The position numbers were made by a program, and so were the translations under genes. From Natronospira proteinivora (GTDB lineage: Bacteria > Pseudomonadota > Gammaproteobacteria > Natronospirales > Natronospiraceae), in contig NZ_JALJYF010000001.1 of the NCBI RefSeq assembly GCF_024170465.1, positions 496,001 to 560,000 on the forward strand: DNA of 64,000 bases, given 5' to 3'. The stretch's first letter is position 1; every line of letters begins with the position of its first letter. The notes under the pieces were generated by a model. The model did not search any database and had not been told where the DNA came from. It saw nothing but the letters and a program-made list of their open reading frames with translations. Shown in pieces: positions 18,349-27,424 of the stretch.

Positions 18349-20526
18349 TTAGCGATCTTCCCGGCGGGCCGAGAAGCGACTTTCATGATCCGCGTACTCC
18401 GGGAGCAGGGCGGCAAAGTCGGCCAGGATCCGGGCACTCTCGGTGAGCAGGATGTCTGGGTCGCCCGTAGCTTCCTCATCGCCATCCAGCTCACTCAGGG
18501 CAGCTTCCCCCCGGGCTGCCCGACGCACATTTTCCTGGGCCAGTCGGCGTTCACGAGCATCCTCCTGTGACTCCCGGCGCTTATCCAGGTTGAGCGACAG
18601 GGTACGGCGCTCCTGGACTTCACGGTAACGGCGAATATCATCCAGAAGATTGTTGAAATCCAGATCCTCACTGACCCGCTCACTGTGCATCTCGGTCAAT
18701 TGCTCGACCAGGGAGCGGGGCAGGGGGTCACCGTCATATTCCAGGCTGGCGATTTCATCCCAGGCCAGGGCATTGGGTTTGGTGCTTTCACCAAAATCCT
18801 CCAGGGAAATAGCAGACGGCAATTCCAGATCGGGGATGACCCCACGATGCTGCATGCTGCCGCCGCTAACCCGGTAGAACTTGCCGATGGTGAATTTCAG
18901 CTGACCCACATCGTCGTCCTCGGAGAACCAGCGGTCCAGGTCCAGTAGATTCTGAATGGTCCCTTTGCCATAGGTGGGGGAGCCAATGATGACCCCGCGA
19001 CCATAGTCCTGAATGGCCCCGGCGAAGATTTCCGAGGCTGAAGCGCTGAAGCGGTTGACCATGACCCCCAGGGGGCCATCCCATTCGGCGCCGTTATCGG
19101 GGCCTTCAGCCACTTCCAGTTCACCCTGGGTGTCCAGCATTTGCACCACCGGGCCGCCGTCCAGGAAAACACCCGCCAACTCGGTGGCTTCGATCAGGGA
19201 GCCGCCACCGTTGTTGCGCAGGTCCACCAGGACCGCGTCCACACCTTCCTCCTGTAGTTCACCGAGAAGTCGACGAACATCGCGGGTGGTACTGCGGTAA
19301 TCCTCCCGGCCTTCCCGGCGCCCCTGGAAGTCCATATAAAAAGTGGGGATCTGGATCACGCCCACCCGGTAGCTCTGATCGCCCAGTGTCACATCCTTGA
19401 TCTCTTTCTTGGCGGCCTGTTCCTCCAACTGGACCTCACTGCGAACCAATTCGATGGTCTTTTCCGGATCCCCCGGGACAGCGTCACCCGGCAGGTAGCG
19501 CAGCCGAACCTTGCTGCCTTCCGGGCCTCGAATCAGCTGGACGGCATCATCGACCCGCCAGCCGACGATGTCTTCCATGTCGCAATCCTCATGGGCGGCG
19601 ACGCCGGTAATCCGGTCTTGAGGCCGGAGAGTACCGTCCTGGTCCGCCGGCCCGCCGGGCAGAATCTCGGTGATGGTGATGTATTCATCATCCGACTGCA
19701 GAGCCGCACCAATACCCTCCAGGCTGAGACTCATGCGAATCTCGAATTCCTCCACATTGCGGGGGGAGAAATAAGCTGTATGCGGGTCCAGGGCATTGGC
19801 ATGGGCATTAATGAAAAGTTCGAATACCTCGTTACGGTCACTGTGACTGATATTGCGGCGCAGGTTGTCGTAACGACGAAGCAGGGTTTCCCGGGCATCA
19901 TCCCAATCACGTTCAGCCATGATCAGGCCGATCACATCATTGGTGACCCGTTTTTCCCAGAGGGTGTCCAGTTCGGCCTCGTCTTTCGCCCAGGGTGCGT
20001 CTTCCCGGTCGACGGCCAGTTCATCCTCCCCTTCCAGGTCAGGCTTCTCATCCAGGTAGGACTGGGCAAAGCGAATTCTGTCCTCGCCCCGCTCACGGAA
20101 TCGCTGGAAGGTTTCGAAAGCCAGTTTGATTCGCTCACCGGTGCCGTGACCATCACTATTGGCTACCAATTCGCGATGACGCTCACGAAATGCTTCCACA
20201 TCCTCCGCCAGCAGGTAATGGCGGCCCGGGTCCAGGTTGTCGAGGAAATTATCGAAAACCTCCTCGGCCATTTCGGCATCGAATTCGTGGGTGTCCAGAT
20301 GATGCCGTTCCAGCAGCCCTGCAATCAGGCGATCCAGGAACAGCTGCCGGTCACTGGGCTCCAGCGGCGCCCCGTTGCCATTGTCGGCGTCATCCATGTC
20401 ATGGATGGAGCAGGGGCGTTCTTTAGCCTCCGAGCCACTGCTCTCGGCGAATGCAACCGGGGTGGCGGAAAGGGTGAGAAGGCCTAAAGCAATGAGGGTT
20501 GCAAAAAATCGCGTAAAGGTCAGCAT
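18349..20526 (-). CDS. prc: Carboxy-terminal processing (tail-specific) protease, S41 family
   Basis: The 725-residue preprotein has a signal peptide (FFATLIALGLLTLSATPVAFA) and would act in the periplasm, trimming or degrading proteins from their C-termini. Domains in order: an N-terminal helical region (residues about 40-230), a PDZ domain (LSLEGIGAALQSDDEYITI to PGDAVPGD, about 240-340), the S41 core with VDLRNNGGGSL and the catalytic Ser in SASASEIFAG plus Lys in TYGKGTIQ (near residues 495-525), and a C-terminal Tsp domain. The ATG at 20526 begins exactly at the signal peptide; a frame 19 codons longer would bury it. It is more acidic than the E. coli enzyme and slightly longer (682 there). 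Confidence 0.94.
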   Translation of the reverse strand: MLTFTRFFATLIALGLLTLSATPVAFAESSGSEAKERPCSIHDMDDADNGNGAPLEPSDRQLFLDRLIAGLLERHHLDTHEFDAEMAEEVFDNFLDNLDPGRHYLLAEDVEAFRERHRELVANSDGHGTGERIKLAFETFQRFRERGEDRIRFAQSYLDEKPDLEGEDELAVDREDAPWAKDEAELDTLWEKRVTNDVIGLIMAERDWDDARETLLRRYDNLRRNISHSDRNEVFELFINAHANALDPHTAYFSPRNVEEFEIRMSLSLEGIGAALQSDDEYITITEILPGGPADQDGTLRPQDRITGVAAHEDCDMEDIVGWRVDDAVQLIRGPEGSKVRLRYLPGDAVPGDPEKTIELVRSEVQLEEQAAKKEIKDVTLGDQSYRVGVIQIPTFYMDFQGRREGREDYRSTTRDVRRLLGELQEEGVDAVLVDLRNNGGGSLIEATELAGVFLDGGPVVQMLDTQGELEVAEGPDNGAEWDGPLGVMVNRFSASASEIFAGAIQDYGRGVIIGSPTYGKGTIQNLLDLDRWFSEDDDVGQLKFTIGKFYRVSGGSMQHRGVIPDLELPSAISLEDFGESTKPNALAWDEIASLEYDGDPLPRSLVEQLTEMHSERVSEDLDFNNLLDDIRRYREVQERRTLSLNLDKRRESQEDARERRLAQENVRRAARGEAALSELDGDEEATGDPDILLTESARILADFAALLPEYADHESRFSARREDR

Positions 20527-20728
20527 CAACGTGGGACTCCCGTCCTGTGTGCGTGAAGCAATGTTTTCCATTGTTCCCAGCATATTGGAACCTGACGGGG
20601 ATTTCGAGTTCCTTGGCTTTTCAGCTCCGCGCCAGGGCCGGCTTGGCAGCGGGGCGAGGAAGTCGGATAATGCGCAGCTGCTTCGCCGCTATTTCAAATC
20701 ACACAGCCGATCCAATTGAGGGTTTTTC

Positions 20729-21013
20729 ATGCGTCCGCTTGCCGTTTTGACCGGTATTATCCTGGGCTCCTGCTTTTCCATTTTCGTGGGCCTGTTGGTG
20801 GTGGTCTTGCTCTATTGGTTGAACGCGGAATACGACTACATTAGCCGGGACATCCCGCTTCTTCTGGGACATAGCGGCATCTTCTTCGGTTTGACGCTGC
20901 TGGCAGCGGCGGGTTTGTGGTCCCAGGTCAAGGATTCTGCCTGGCGTTGGTACGCCCAGGCCGCGTTGTGGGCCGCATTGGCGGCTACGGTGGTCTATTA
21001 TTGGCCGGACTGA
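20729..21013 (+). CDS. Small three-helix membrane protein of unknown function
   Basis: The 94-residue product has three hydrophobic segments at about residues 5-28, 43-63 and 74-90, separated by short polar loops (NAEYDYISRD, SQVKDSAWRW). It is probably an inner-membrane protein. The start has GAGGG seven bases upstream. It is divergent from prc and stands alone. No family is recognised. Confidence 0.65.
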   Translation: MRPLAVLTGIILGSCFSIFVGLLVVVLLYWLNAEYDYISRDIPLLLGHSGIFFGLTLLAAAGLWSQVKDSAWRWYAQAALWAALAATVVYYWPD

Positions 21014-21078
21014 GCCGTCGGAGGTCGGGGCCGGCTGTGAGTCAGGGGGTTGAGCCGGCGTCTGCCACCGTGGCTGCC

Positions 21079-21369
21079 TTAAAGACCCAAACGCTTTTCG
21101 TAGATCTCCGCTAATATGCCGGTAACCGCCAGCCCCAGTTCCTGCAATCGTTCATCATCCAGATACCAGCGTTGCTGAAAGGCGATCTGCTCGGCCAGTT
21201 TCCGAGCTCGGTTCGGCGGGTGTCCCATCCGTTGGTATGAGCGGTAATCTCGGGCCAGTTGCGCCAAGGCCTCCACATCGGAAAGATTCTCCTCCGTCAG
21301 GGCTTTGAGCACCTGCTCATGAAGCGCTTTGAGAATCTTTTCCTGTTCAGCGTCCAATTGATATGGCAT
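21079..21369 (-). CDS. Small helical protein of unknown function
   Basis: The 96-residue product is predicted to be all helical and charged, with no signal or membrane segment; SYQRMGHPPNRARKLAEQ is a possible functional loop. It starts 16 bases after the stop of the SLC13 carrier on the same strand, so it is probably co-transcribed and might be a cytoplasmic accessory of that gene. No family is recognised. Confidence 0.6.
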   Translation of the reverse strand: MPYQLDAEQEKILKALHEQVLKALTEENLSDVEALAQLARDYRSYQRMGHPPNRARKLAEQIAFQQRWYLDDERLQELGLAVTGILAEIYEKRLGL

Positions 21370-21385
21370 GGCGATGTTTGTCTTC

Positions 21386-22774
21386 TCAGAGTATGTAAGG
21401 CAGTAACACGGCGCAGAATGCCGTGATCAGTCCGGCGGCAATGAAATTGAGACCGAAGCCGCGTCGGGCCATCACCTGGATGGGGATGCGGCGGGTGCCG
21501 AAAACCACCGCATTGGGGGCCGTTGCCACTGGCAGCATAAAGGCGCAGCTGGCACTCATGGCGGCCGGAATCATCAGCAGGGCCGGTTCCAGTCCGGAGG
21601 CCAGGGCGGTGGCCCCGAGAATGGGCATCATCAGGGTCGCCGTGGCGGTATTGGAAGTGGTTTCGGTCATAAAGGTGATCAGGATACAGATGCCGAAAAT
21701 CAGGGCGAGCAGGGGCCAATGGGTATAGTTCGCCAGGGCTTCGCCCAGGCTGGTGCTCAGTCCGCTGCTTTCAAAAGCCATGGCGATGGCAATCCCGCCA
21801 CCAAACAGGATCAGCAATCCCCAGGGGATCTTTTCTGCGGTGGACCAGTCCAGCAGGCGACCACCGCGCCCGTCCGGTATCAGAAAACAGGCCAACACCG
21901 CGGACAGGGCGACGGTGGCATCTCCCGCATAACCATCACCGGGCAGCCAGGCGGACCAGCCGCCCAGGGGGGCGGATCGGGTCATCCAGGCTAATGCCGC
22001 CAGGGCAAATACCACCATCACTCGACGTTCGGCGATGGTCCAGGCGCCCAGGTGAGGAATCTCCACGTTCCGGCCAGGCCCCATGCGCCAGGTAAGGTAA
22101 ACCCAGGTGGTGAGGATCAGCGTGATGGACAGGGGCACGCCCAGCCTCATCCACTCCAGGAAAGAAATCTCCCGGCCGGTGATCTCGCTATAGACCCCCA
22201 TGAAGATCACATTGGGCGGTGTTCCGATGGGGGTACCAAGGCCGCCCACGCTGGCCGACCAGGCGGTTCCCAGCAACAGGGGGGTGGCCAGACCTTTCTC
22301 CTCGCTGGATTTGAGCACGGCCAGCACCACCGGTAACAGCATCAACAGAGTGGCAGTGTTGGATATCCACATGCTCAACAGGCCACTGGCCAGCATGAAG
22401 CCCAGCACCAGTCGAGGTCCGCCACGGCCCCCCACGGCATTGACCATGCCCAGGGCCAGGCGCCGGTGGGCATCATTCTTCTCCATGGCGGTGGACAGGA
22501 TGAAACCGCCCAGGAGCAAAATAATGAGGGTATGCCCGTAGGCACCGGCCACCTCTCCATGGGGGAGGACACCCAGCAGGGGAAAGGCGGCGAAGGGAAT
22601 CAGGGAGGTGGCCGGAATGGGCAGGGCCTCACTTATCCACCAGCTGGCGCAGAGCGCCGTTATGGCGGCGGTCCAGCAGGCCTCTATGGGTAGGCCCTGA
22701 CGGTGGGCCAGCAGAAAGGCAAGTGCGGCCAGTAGCGGCCCAATAAACAGTCCCAGCCTACGTCGATCCCACAT
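21386..22774 (-). CDS. SLC13/DASS family sodium-coupled anion transporter
   Basis: This 462-residue inner-membrane carrier has about 12 helices and the two repeated family signatures: SMWISNTATLLMLLP and TFMTETTSNTATATLMMP (SNT motifs that bind sodium and carboxylate), each with a hairpin, plus the C-terminal AFMLPVATAPNAVVFG. The family takes up di- or tricarboxylates or sulfate with sodium. ATG 22774 (WDRRRLGLFIGP follows) is chosen because the longer frame to 22852 runs up to the divergent gnnA promoter region and adds no family sequence. A second SLC13 gene occurs at 59477-60901. Confidence 0.9.
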   Translation of the reverse strand: MWDRRRLGLFIGPLLAALAFLLAHRQGLPIEACWTAAITALCASWWISEALPIPATSLIPFAAFPLLGVLPHGEVAGAYGHTLIILLLGGFILSTAMEKNDAHRRLALGMVNAVGGRGGPRLVLGFMLASGLLSMWISNTATLLMLLPVVLAVLKSSEEKGLATPLLLGTAWSASVGGLGTPIGTPPNVIFMGVYSEITGREISFLEWMRLGVPLSITLILTTWVYLTWRMGPGRNVEIPHLGAWTIAERRVMVVFALAALAWMTRSAPLGGWSAWLPGDGYAGDATVALSAVLACFLIPDGRGGRLLDWSTAEKIPWGLLILFGGGIAIAMAFESSGLSTSLGEALANYTHWPLLALIFGICILITFMTETTSNTATATLMMPILGATALASGLEPALLMIPAAMSASCAFMLPVATAPNAVVFGTRRIPIQVMARRGFGLNFIAAGLITAFCAVLLPYIL

Positions 22775-22821
22775 GACAGCCTGGCTCCTCCCAACCCCAT
22801 GTCTCTGATCAATCAGTCGCG

Positions 22822-22827
22822 TATAAT
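22822..22827 (+). promoter_or_regulatory. Putative -10 box for the GnnA/GnnB-like pair
   Basis: TATAAT, a perfect -10 hexamer, lies 42 bases before the ATG at 22870. A -35 match at 17 bases is weak, so strength is uncertain. GGAGCAGGC directly before the ATG is the ribosome site. Confidence 0.45.
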
Positions 22828-22869
22828 GCCGAGGTTTGGGTATGCAGCACAAACCGGGCCGGAGCAGGC

Positions 22870-23964
22870 ATGAGTGAAAGCAGTCAAAAAGTACTGAAAG
22901 CCGCCGTGGTGGGGGTGGGCTATTACGGCTCCTTCCACGCCGAGAAATACGCCACTCTGCCGGGGTGCGAGCTGGTGGCAGTATCCGATCATAATCCAGA
23001 TCATGGCGAGCGGGCCGCTACCGAGTATGAAGTCCCATATTTAAGTGACCACCGGGATCTGATCGGCAAGGTGGACGTGGTCAGTGTAGTGGTTCCGGCC
23101 AATGGTCATTATCAGGTGGCCCGAGACCTGCTTGAAGCCGGCATTCATGTGTTGGTGGAAAAACCCATTACCGAATCGGAGGACGAGGCCAAAGAGCTGA
23201 TTGAACTGGCCCGGGAGAAGGGCCTGGTATTGCAGGTAGGGCATCTGGAGCGCTTTAATCCCGCCTTTCAGGCCTTGCCGGAGAACCTGCGCGCCCCCGA
23301 TTATATTGAATCCCATCGACTCACTCCTTTTCCCAAGCGGAATGTGGATGTGAGCGTGGTGTTGGATTTGATGATCCATGATATCGATCTGGTACTGGCA
23401 CTCACCCGTTCACCGGTCACCCGGGTGGAAGCCAAGGGGGTCTCGGTTTTCTCTGACACCCTGGATCTGGTCAACGCCGTTTTGCATTTTGAAAGTGGTG
23501 CGGTGGCTAATCTGACGGCTAGCCGGGCCAGCACTCAGCCCCAGCGGACCTTGCACCTGTTCCAGCAGAACGCCTATACCGTGCTGGATCTGCACAGCAA
23601 GGATCTGGTGATGCAGCACCGCCGGGAAGGGGGGGATGACGGTATCGCGGTGGAAGAATTGCGTTGTGACAATGCCGATATACTGCGAACCGAGGTAGAT
23701 GCCTTTCTGTCTGCTGTTCGGCAAGGCAATGCACCAGTGGTGAGTGGCGAGGATGGCCTGGCGGCCCTGGCAACCGCCCACCGGATCATGGAGGTGGTGC
23801 GTCCGGATCAGGCCCCCATGGAGCCCCTGTCCATTACCAGGGTTAAGAATGGGGATGGCTACCAGAGCCATGTCACCCATGATGAGCACCCCGAGACCCG
23901 GGAAACCGTGTTTTCCCGAAGCTCCCTGGTCAAGGGGAAATCCGATTCCAGCAAGGAGTCCTGA
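22870..23964 (+). CDS. Gfo/Idh/MocA oxidoreductase, GnnA-like
   Basis: The 364-residue enzyme has the NAD(P)-binding glycine loop VGVGYYGSFHAEKY near residue 14, the catalytic-site EKPITESEDEA, GHLERFNPAF and the conserved LMIHDIDLVLAL. This set fits UDP-sugar 3-dehydrogenases such as WlbA and GnnA. GnnA oxidises UDP-GlcNAc at C3 so that an aminotransferase can make UDP-GlcNAc3N, the precursor of amide-linked lipid A. The next gene overlaps by one base (TGATG) and is a sugar aminotransferase, exactly such a partner. A different UDP-hexose or uronic-acid substrate cannot be excluded. No lpx gene is in the window. Confidence 0.85.
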   Translation: MSESSQKVLKAAVVGVGYYGSFHAEKYATLPGCELVAVSDHNPDHGERAATEYEVPYLSDHRDLIGKVDVVSVVVPANGHYQVARDLLEAGIHVLVEKPITESEDEAKELIELAREKGLVLQVGHLERFNPAFQALPENLRAPDYIESHRLTPFPKRNVDVSVVLDLMIHDIDLVLALTRSPVTRVEAKGVSVFSDTLDLVNAVLHFESGAVANLTASRASTQPQRTLHLFQQNAYTVLDLHSKDLVMQHRREGGDDGIAVEELRCDNADILRTEVDAFLSAVRQGNAPVVSGEDGLAALATAHRIMEVVRPDQAPMEPLSITRVKNGDGYQSHVTHDEHPETRETVFSRSSLVKGKSDSSKES

Positions 23965-25058
23965 TGGTTCCGCTTTTCGACCCTAAACCCCAGCACGCCC
24001 AGGTGGCGGATGAAGTCCATGCCCAGACCCGCGCGGTTCTGGATAGTGGCCAATTTATTCTTGGTCCCAATGTGCAGGCCTTCGAGGAGGAAGCCGCCCG
24101 CTTCCATGATCTGTCCCATGGTATTGGCGTGGCTTCCGGTACCGATGCATTGCACCTGGCCCTGCTGGCTGCCGGCATCGGGCCCGGGGACGAGGTGATT
24201 ACTTCGGCCTTTTCCTTTATTGCCGGGGTTGAAGCCATTTTCTATTGCGGGGCCAAGCCTGTTTTCGTGGATATCCGCGAAGACAGCATGAACCTGGATG
24301 AATCCACCATTGAAGCGGCCGTCACCGAGCGGACACGAGCCATCATGCCGGTCCACCTCTTCGGCCTGGCCTGTGACATGGACCAGATCATGTCGGTGGC
24401 CCAACGGCATGATCTGAAGGTCATTGAGGATTGTGCTCAGGCCTTTGGTGCCCGCTTCAAGGACAAGCCGGTGGGAGCCTTCGGCCATGCCGGCTGTTTT
24501 AGCTTCTTCCCCACCAAGAACCTGGGTGGCTATGGAGATGGCGGGCTGATTACCACGGCGGATGCGGTGTTGGATGAACAGGCCCGAGTACTGCGCAATC
24601 ACGGCAGCCGTGAGCGGTATCACCACCATTGCGTGGGCTTTAATAGCCGTCTCGACGAAGTGCAGGCGGCGGCATTACGGGTCAAGCTCCGTCATCTTGA
24701 GGATTTTAACCAGTCCCGCCGAGATATTGCCGCGATTTATGATCAGGGCCTGGACGGATTGCCGCTCCAGACGCCTGCTGTTCCCGAGGGTTGTTACGCT
24801 GTCTACGGCCAGTACACGGTTCAGCTGGATCAGCGGGACAAGGTGCGGGAGGCACTTCAGGAGAAGGGAATCGCTTCGGCTATCTATTACCCCATTCCCC
24901 TGCATCGCCAGGCGGTTTGCGGGGATGAATACGCGTCGATTTCCCTGCCGGTCACCGAGCGGGTCTCGGAGCGCTGCCTGTCACTGCCCATGTTCCCCGG
25001 CATGAGCAAGGATCAGGCAGAGGAAGTGATTGCGGCCTTGTGGACGATTCTCACCTAG
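23964..25058 (+). CDS. DegT/DnrJ/EryC1 sugar aminotransferase, GnnB-like
   Basis: A 364-residue PLP-dependent nucleotide-sugar aminotransferase. It shows QFILGPNVQAFEEE at the start, GVASGTDALHLAL, the cofactor-binding DCAQAFGARFKD and the PLP lysine in FSFFPTKNLGGYGDGG; NHGSRERYHHHCVGFNSRLDE is the conserved substrate region. It would transfer an amino group (usually from Glu) to the 3-oxo sugar made by the preceding oxidoreductase. The overlap TGATG couples their translation. Exact product is inferred from pairing, not proven. Confidence 0.9.
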   Translation: MVPLFDPKPQHAQVADEVHAQTRAVLDSGQFILGPNVQAFEEEAARFHDLSHGIGVASGTDALHLALLAAGIGPGDEVITSAFSFIAGVEAIFYCGAKPVFVDIREDSMNLDESTIEAAVTERTRAIMPVHLFGLACDMDQIMSVAQRHDLKVIEDCAQAFGARFKDKPVGAFGHAGCFSFFPTKNLGGYGDGGLITTADAVLDEQARVLRNHGSRERYHHHCVGFNSRLDEVQAAALRVKLRHLEDFNQSRRDIAAIYDQGLDGLPLQTPAVPEGCYAVYGQYTVQLDQRDKVREALQEKGIASAIYYPIPLHRQAVCGDEYASISLPVTERVSERCLSLPMFPGMSKDQAEEVIAALWTILT

Positions 25059-25064
25059 CCCGGG

Positions 25065-25111
25065 ATAAGGCTGTCGTCCCAGGCGGGGCCCGCCTGGAAC
25101 GACAGCCTTAT
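25065..25111. terminator. Long hairpin between convergent genes
   Basis: A 22-base stem with one G-U pair (25065-25086 with 25090-25111) closes a 3-base loop six bases after the aminotransferase stop. It runs into the last codons of the minus-strand gene. T-tracts are short, so termination may depend on stem strength. Confidence 0.65.
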
Positions 25112-25563
25112 TCGCTGGTCTTGCCCAGCCAGTGGGCATATTCCTTGATGAAGTCCCGGATAATGTCATCCATGCTCAGGGTGGCGGCGTCCTGACCCGC
25201 TGGCCCTTCCCGGTTGAGGGTGATTTCCGCCCGGCCAATTCGGGTATCCTTACCCGGGTCGCCGAATTCCGGGAAGGCAAAGAACATGCGGTGGTAGGCG
25301 CGGCCGCGGACCACATAGGAAAATTCCTCCCGGTCCCCGTGATAGACAGTCATGCTCACCTGATAGTCGCGGCGCTCAATCTCGCAGCGGCGATCATACT
25401 GCTCCAGCTCGCCTTTCAGGGCCTCAAGCGCGGGCAGGGCCGTGCGACTGATGAAGCGGGAGATGTCCCGGCGAGCCTTCTCCACAGAAGCATGGGACAT
25501 CTCCGGCGGTGTGCTCATTTCCTTCTGGATTACCTGTTTCAGCTTCTCGCGCCAGTTGCTCAT
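25108..25563 (-). CDS. Conserved-looking cytoplasmic protein of unknown function
   Basis: ATG 25563 has an excellent AAGGAG seven bases upstream and gives a 151-residue protein; the frame extends 52 codons further upstream without family sequence. The N-terminal half is helical with EKARRDISRFISR and a coiled EALKGELEQYDRRCEIE; the second half looks beta-rich (YQVSMTVYHGDREEFSYVVRGRAY) and ends in a helix (IIRDFIKEYAHWL). No signal or membrane segment. No family was recognised with confidence. It stands alone, divergent from the AbgT gene. Confidence 0.7.
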   Translation of the reverse strand: MSNWREKLKQVIQKEMSTPPEMSHASVEKARRDISRFISRTALPALEALKGELEQYDRRCEIERRDYQVSMTVYHGDREEFSYVVRGRAYHRMFFAFPEFGDPGKDTRIGRAEITLNREGPAGQDAATLSMDDIIRDFIKEYAHWLGKTSE

Positions 25564-25736
25564 TGTTATCTCCTTTTTCCAGGCGTCGGAACAGTTCAGG
25601 AATCCGCTTGGCGTCGGACGCCCTTTGCATTCCATTCTAACCGCCCGACCCAATCCCGACCAGCGGGGCAGCGCTTGCCGAGAAGGGCCCCCGCCGGTAG
25701 CATCCCGCTTTTGGTCCAAAGCGCGGAAAAGGCCCC

Positions 25737-27341
25737 ATGAGCAAGCAAGGCAGTGATTCCCCCGAGCCGTCCCGTCAACGCATGGAGGAGCGGGGCTGGT
25801 TTACCCGCTTTCTGGATACCGTGGAGTGGCTGGGCAATCTGCTACCCCACCCGGTGACCCTGTTCGCCATCCTCTGCGTGATCATGATTTTCATCAGCGG
25901 CGTGGCGGGCTTCTTTGACCTGTCTGTGCAGGATCCGCGACCCGGTGAGGACGGGGAAATCCGCACCAACAGCCTCCTGAACGGGGACGGCCTGCGCTGG
26001 TTGGTGGAGAACCTGGTTTCCAACTTTGTCGGCTTTGCGCCCCTGGGCGTGGTGCTGGTGGCCCTGCTGGGGGTTGGGGTGGCCGACAAGTCCGGCTTGC
26101 TGAGCGCAGTGATTCGCTCCATCGTTATCAAGGCCCCGCCGAAGCTGATCGTGGCGGCCCTGGTGTTCTCCGGGATTATTTCCAATACCGCCTCGGAGAT
26201 GGGCTATGTGGTGCTCATTCCCTTGGCCGGGCTGATCTTTCTGGGCCTGGGGCGGCATCCCCTGGCGGGTATGGCGGCCGCCTTTGCGGGTGTCTCCGGT
26301 GGTTACAGCGCCAATCTGCTGTTGGGCACCATCGATCCCTTGCTGGCCGGTATTACGCAGGAAGCCGCCCAGCTCATTGATCCCAGCTACCGGGTGGATG
26401 CCACCGCCAACTATTTCTTCATGATTATCTCCACCTTCGTGATCACGGCGGTGGGGACCTTTGTCACTACCAAGATTGTGGAGCCGAAGCTGGGTAGCTA
26501 TGACCCCTCGGTGGCCTCCGAGGACCTAAGCGACGAGACCAGCCTGGATCCCATTTCCGACACCGAGCGCCGGGGCATGAAATGGGCCGGGATCGCGGCG
26601 TTGGGCATGATTTTCCTCTTTGCCCTGTCGGTGGTGCCCGAATGGGGGGTGCTGCGGCATCCGGAAACCGGCGAAGTGGCCCATTCTCCCTTCCTCAACG
26701 GGATTGTGGCGCTGATCTTCATCTTCTTCCTGGTGCCCGGGGTGGTGTTCGGCGTGGTCACCGGGGAGATGCGCAATGACCAGGATGTGGTCAATGCCAT
26801 GGCCAGTGCCATGAGTACCCTCGGGCTGTATATCGTGCTGGTCTTTTTTGCCGCCCAGTTTGTCTCCATCTTCGGGGAAACCAATCTGGGCCGGATTCTG
26901 GCGGTGTTGGGCGCCAATGGCCTTCAGAATATCGGTCTCACCGGGCCGTTGGTCTTCCTGTTCTTTATCCTGATGTGCGGCATGGTGAATCTCAGCCTGG
27001 GCAGTGCGTCCGCCCAATGGGCCGTCACCGCACCTATTTTCGTGCCCATGCTGATGCTCATTGGCTACAGCCCCGAAGTGATTCAGGCCGCTTACCGGAT
27101 TGGCGACTCCACCACCAATATCATCACGCCGATGATGAGTTACTTCGGGCTTATCATGGCCTTCATGGTGAAATACGACCGCAATACCGGTATCGGCACC
27201 ATCATTGCCATGATGTTGCCATTCAGTATTTTCTTCCTGATTACCTGGATCTGCCTGTTCTTTATCTGGGTATTCTTGCTGGGTATGCCGGTGGGGCCGG
27301 GGGCACCCACCTATTACGATATCGGTGGAGCCACGCCCTAA
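25737..27341 (+). CDS. AbgT family transporter
   Basis: The 534-residue membrane protein belongs to the AbgT family (AbgT, MtrF, YdaH), which move p-aminobenzoyl-glutamate or export antifolate sulfonamides. It shows the family entry FLDTVEWLGNLLPHPVTLFA, the conserved VENLVSNFVGFAPLGVVLVALLG area, SGIISNTASEMGYVVLIPL, and near the C-terminus GSASAQWAVTAPIFVPMLM and DSTTNIITPMMSYF. About nine to eleven helices and two re-entrant hairpins are expected. It is a single gene with its own terminator, and direction (uptake or export) is not shown by sequence. Confidence 0.92.
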   Translation: MSKQGSDSPEPSRQRMEERGWFTRFLDTVEWLGNLLPHPVTLFAILCVIMIFISGVAGFFDLSVQDPRPGEDGEIRTNSLLNGDGLRWLVENLVSNFVGFAPLGVVLVALLGVGVADKSGLLSAVIRSIVIKAPPKLIVAALVFSGIISNTASEMGYVVLIPLAGLIFLGLGRHPLAGMAAAFAGVSGGYSANLLLGTIDPLLAGITQEAAQLIDPSYRVDATANYFFMIISTFVITAVGTFVTTKIVEPKLGSYDPSVASEDLSDETSLDPISDTERRGMKWAGIAALGMIFLFALSVVPEWGVLRHPETGEVAHSPFLNGIVALIFIFFLVPGVVFGVVTGEMRNDQDVVNAMASAMSTLGLYIVLVFFAAQFVSIFGETNLGRILAVLGANGLQNIGLTGPLVFLFFILMCGMVNLSLGSASAQWAVTAPIFVPMLMLIGYSPEVIQAAYRIGDSTTNIITPMMSYFGLIMAFMVKYDRNTGIGTIIAMMLPFSIFFLITWICLFFIWVFLLGMPVGPGAPTYYDIGGATP

Positions 27342-27370
27342 GCGTCAGGGATAGTCCGAGTGGCAGAAAT

Positions 27371-27402
27371 AAAGCGGAGCCTGATGGGCTCCGCTTTTTT
27401 TT
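27371..27402 (+). terminator. Rho-independent terminator of the AbgT gene
   Basis: An 11-base GC-rich stem (27371-27381 with 27387-27397, loop TGATG) is followed by a run of eight T, 30 bases after the AbgT stop. The opposite strand also has an A/T tail, so the convergent lipoprotein gene may use it too. Confidence 0.9.
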
Positions 27403-27424
27403 GGGGGGTGAGGAGAGCCTTGGC

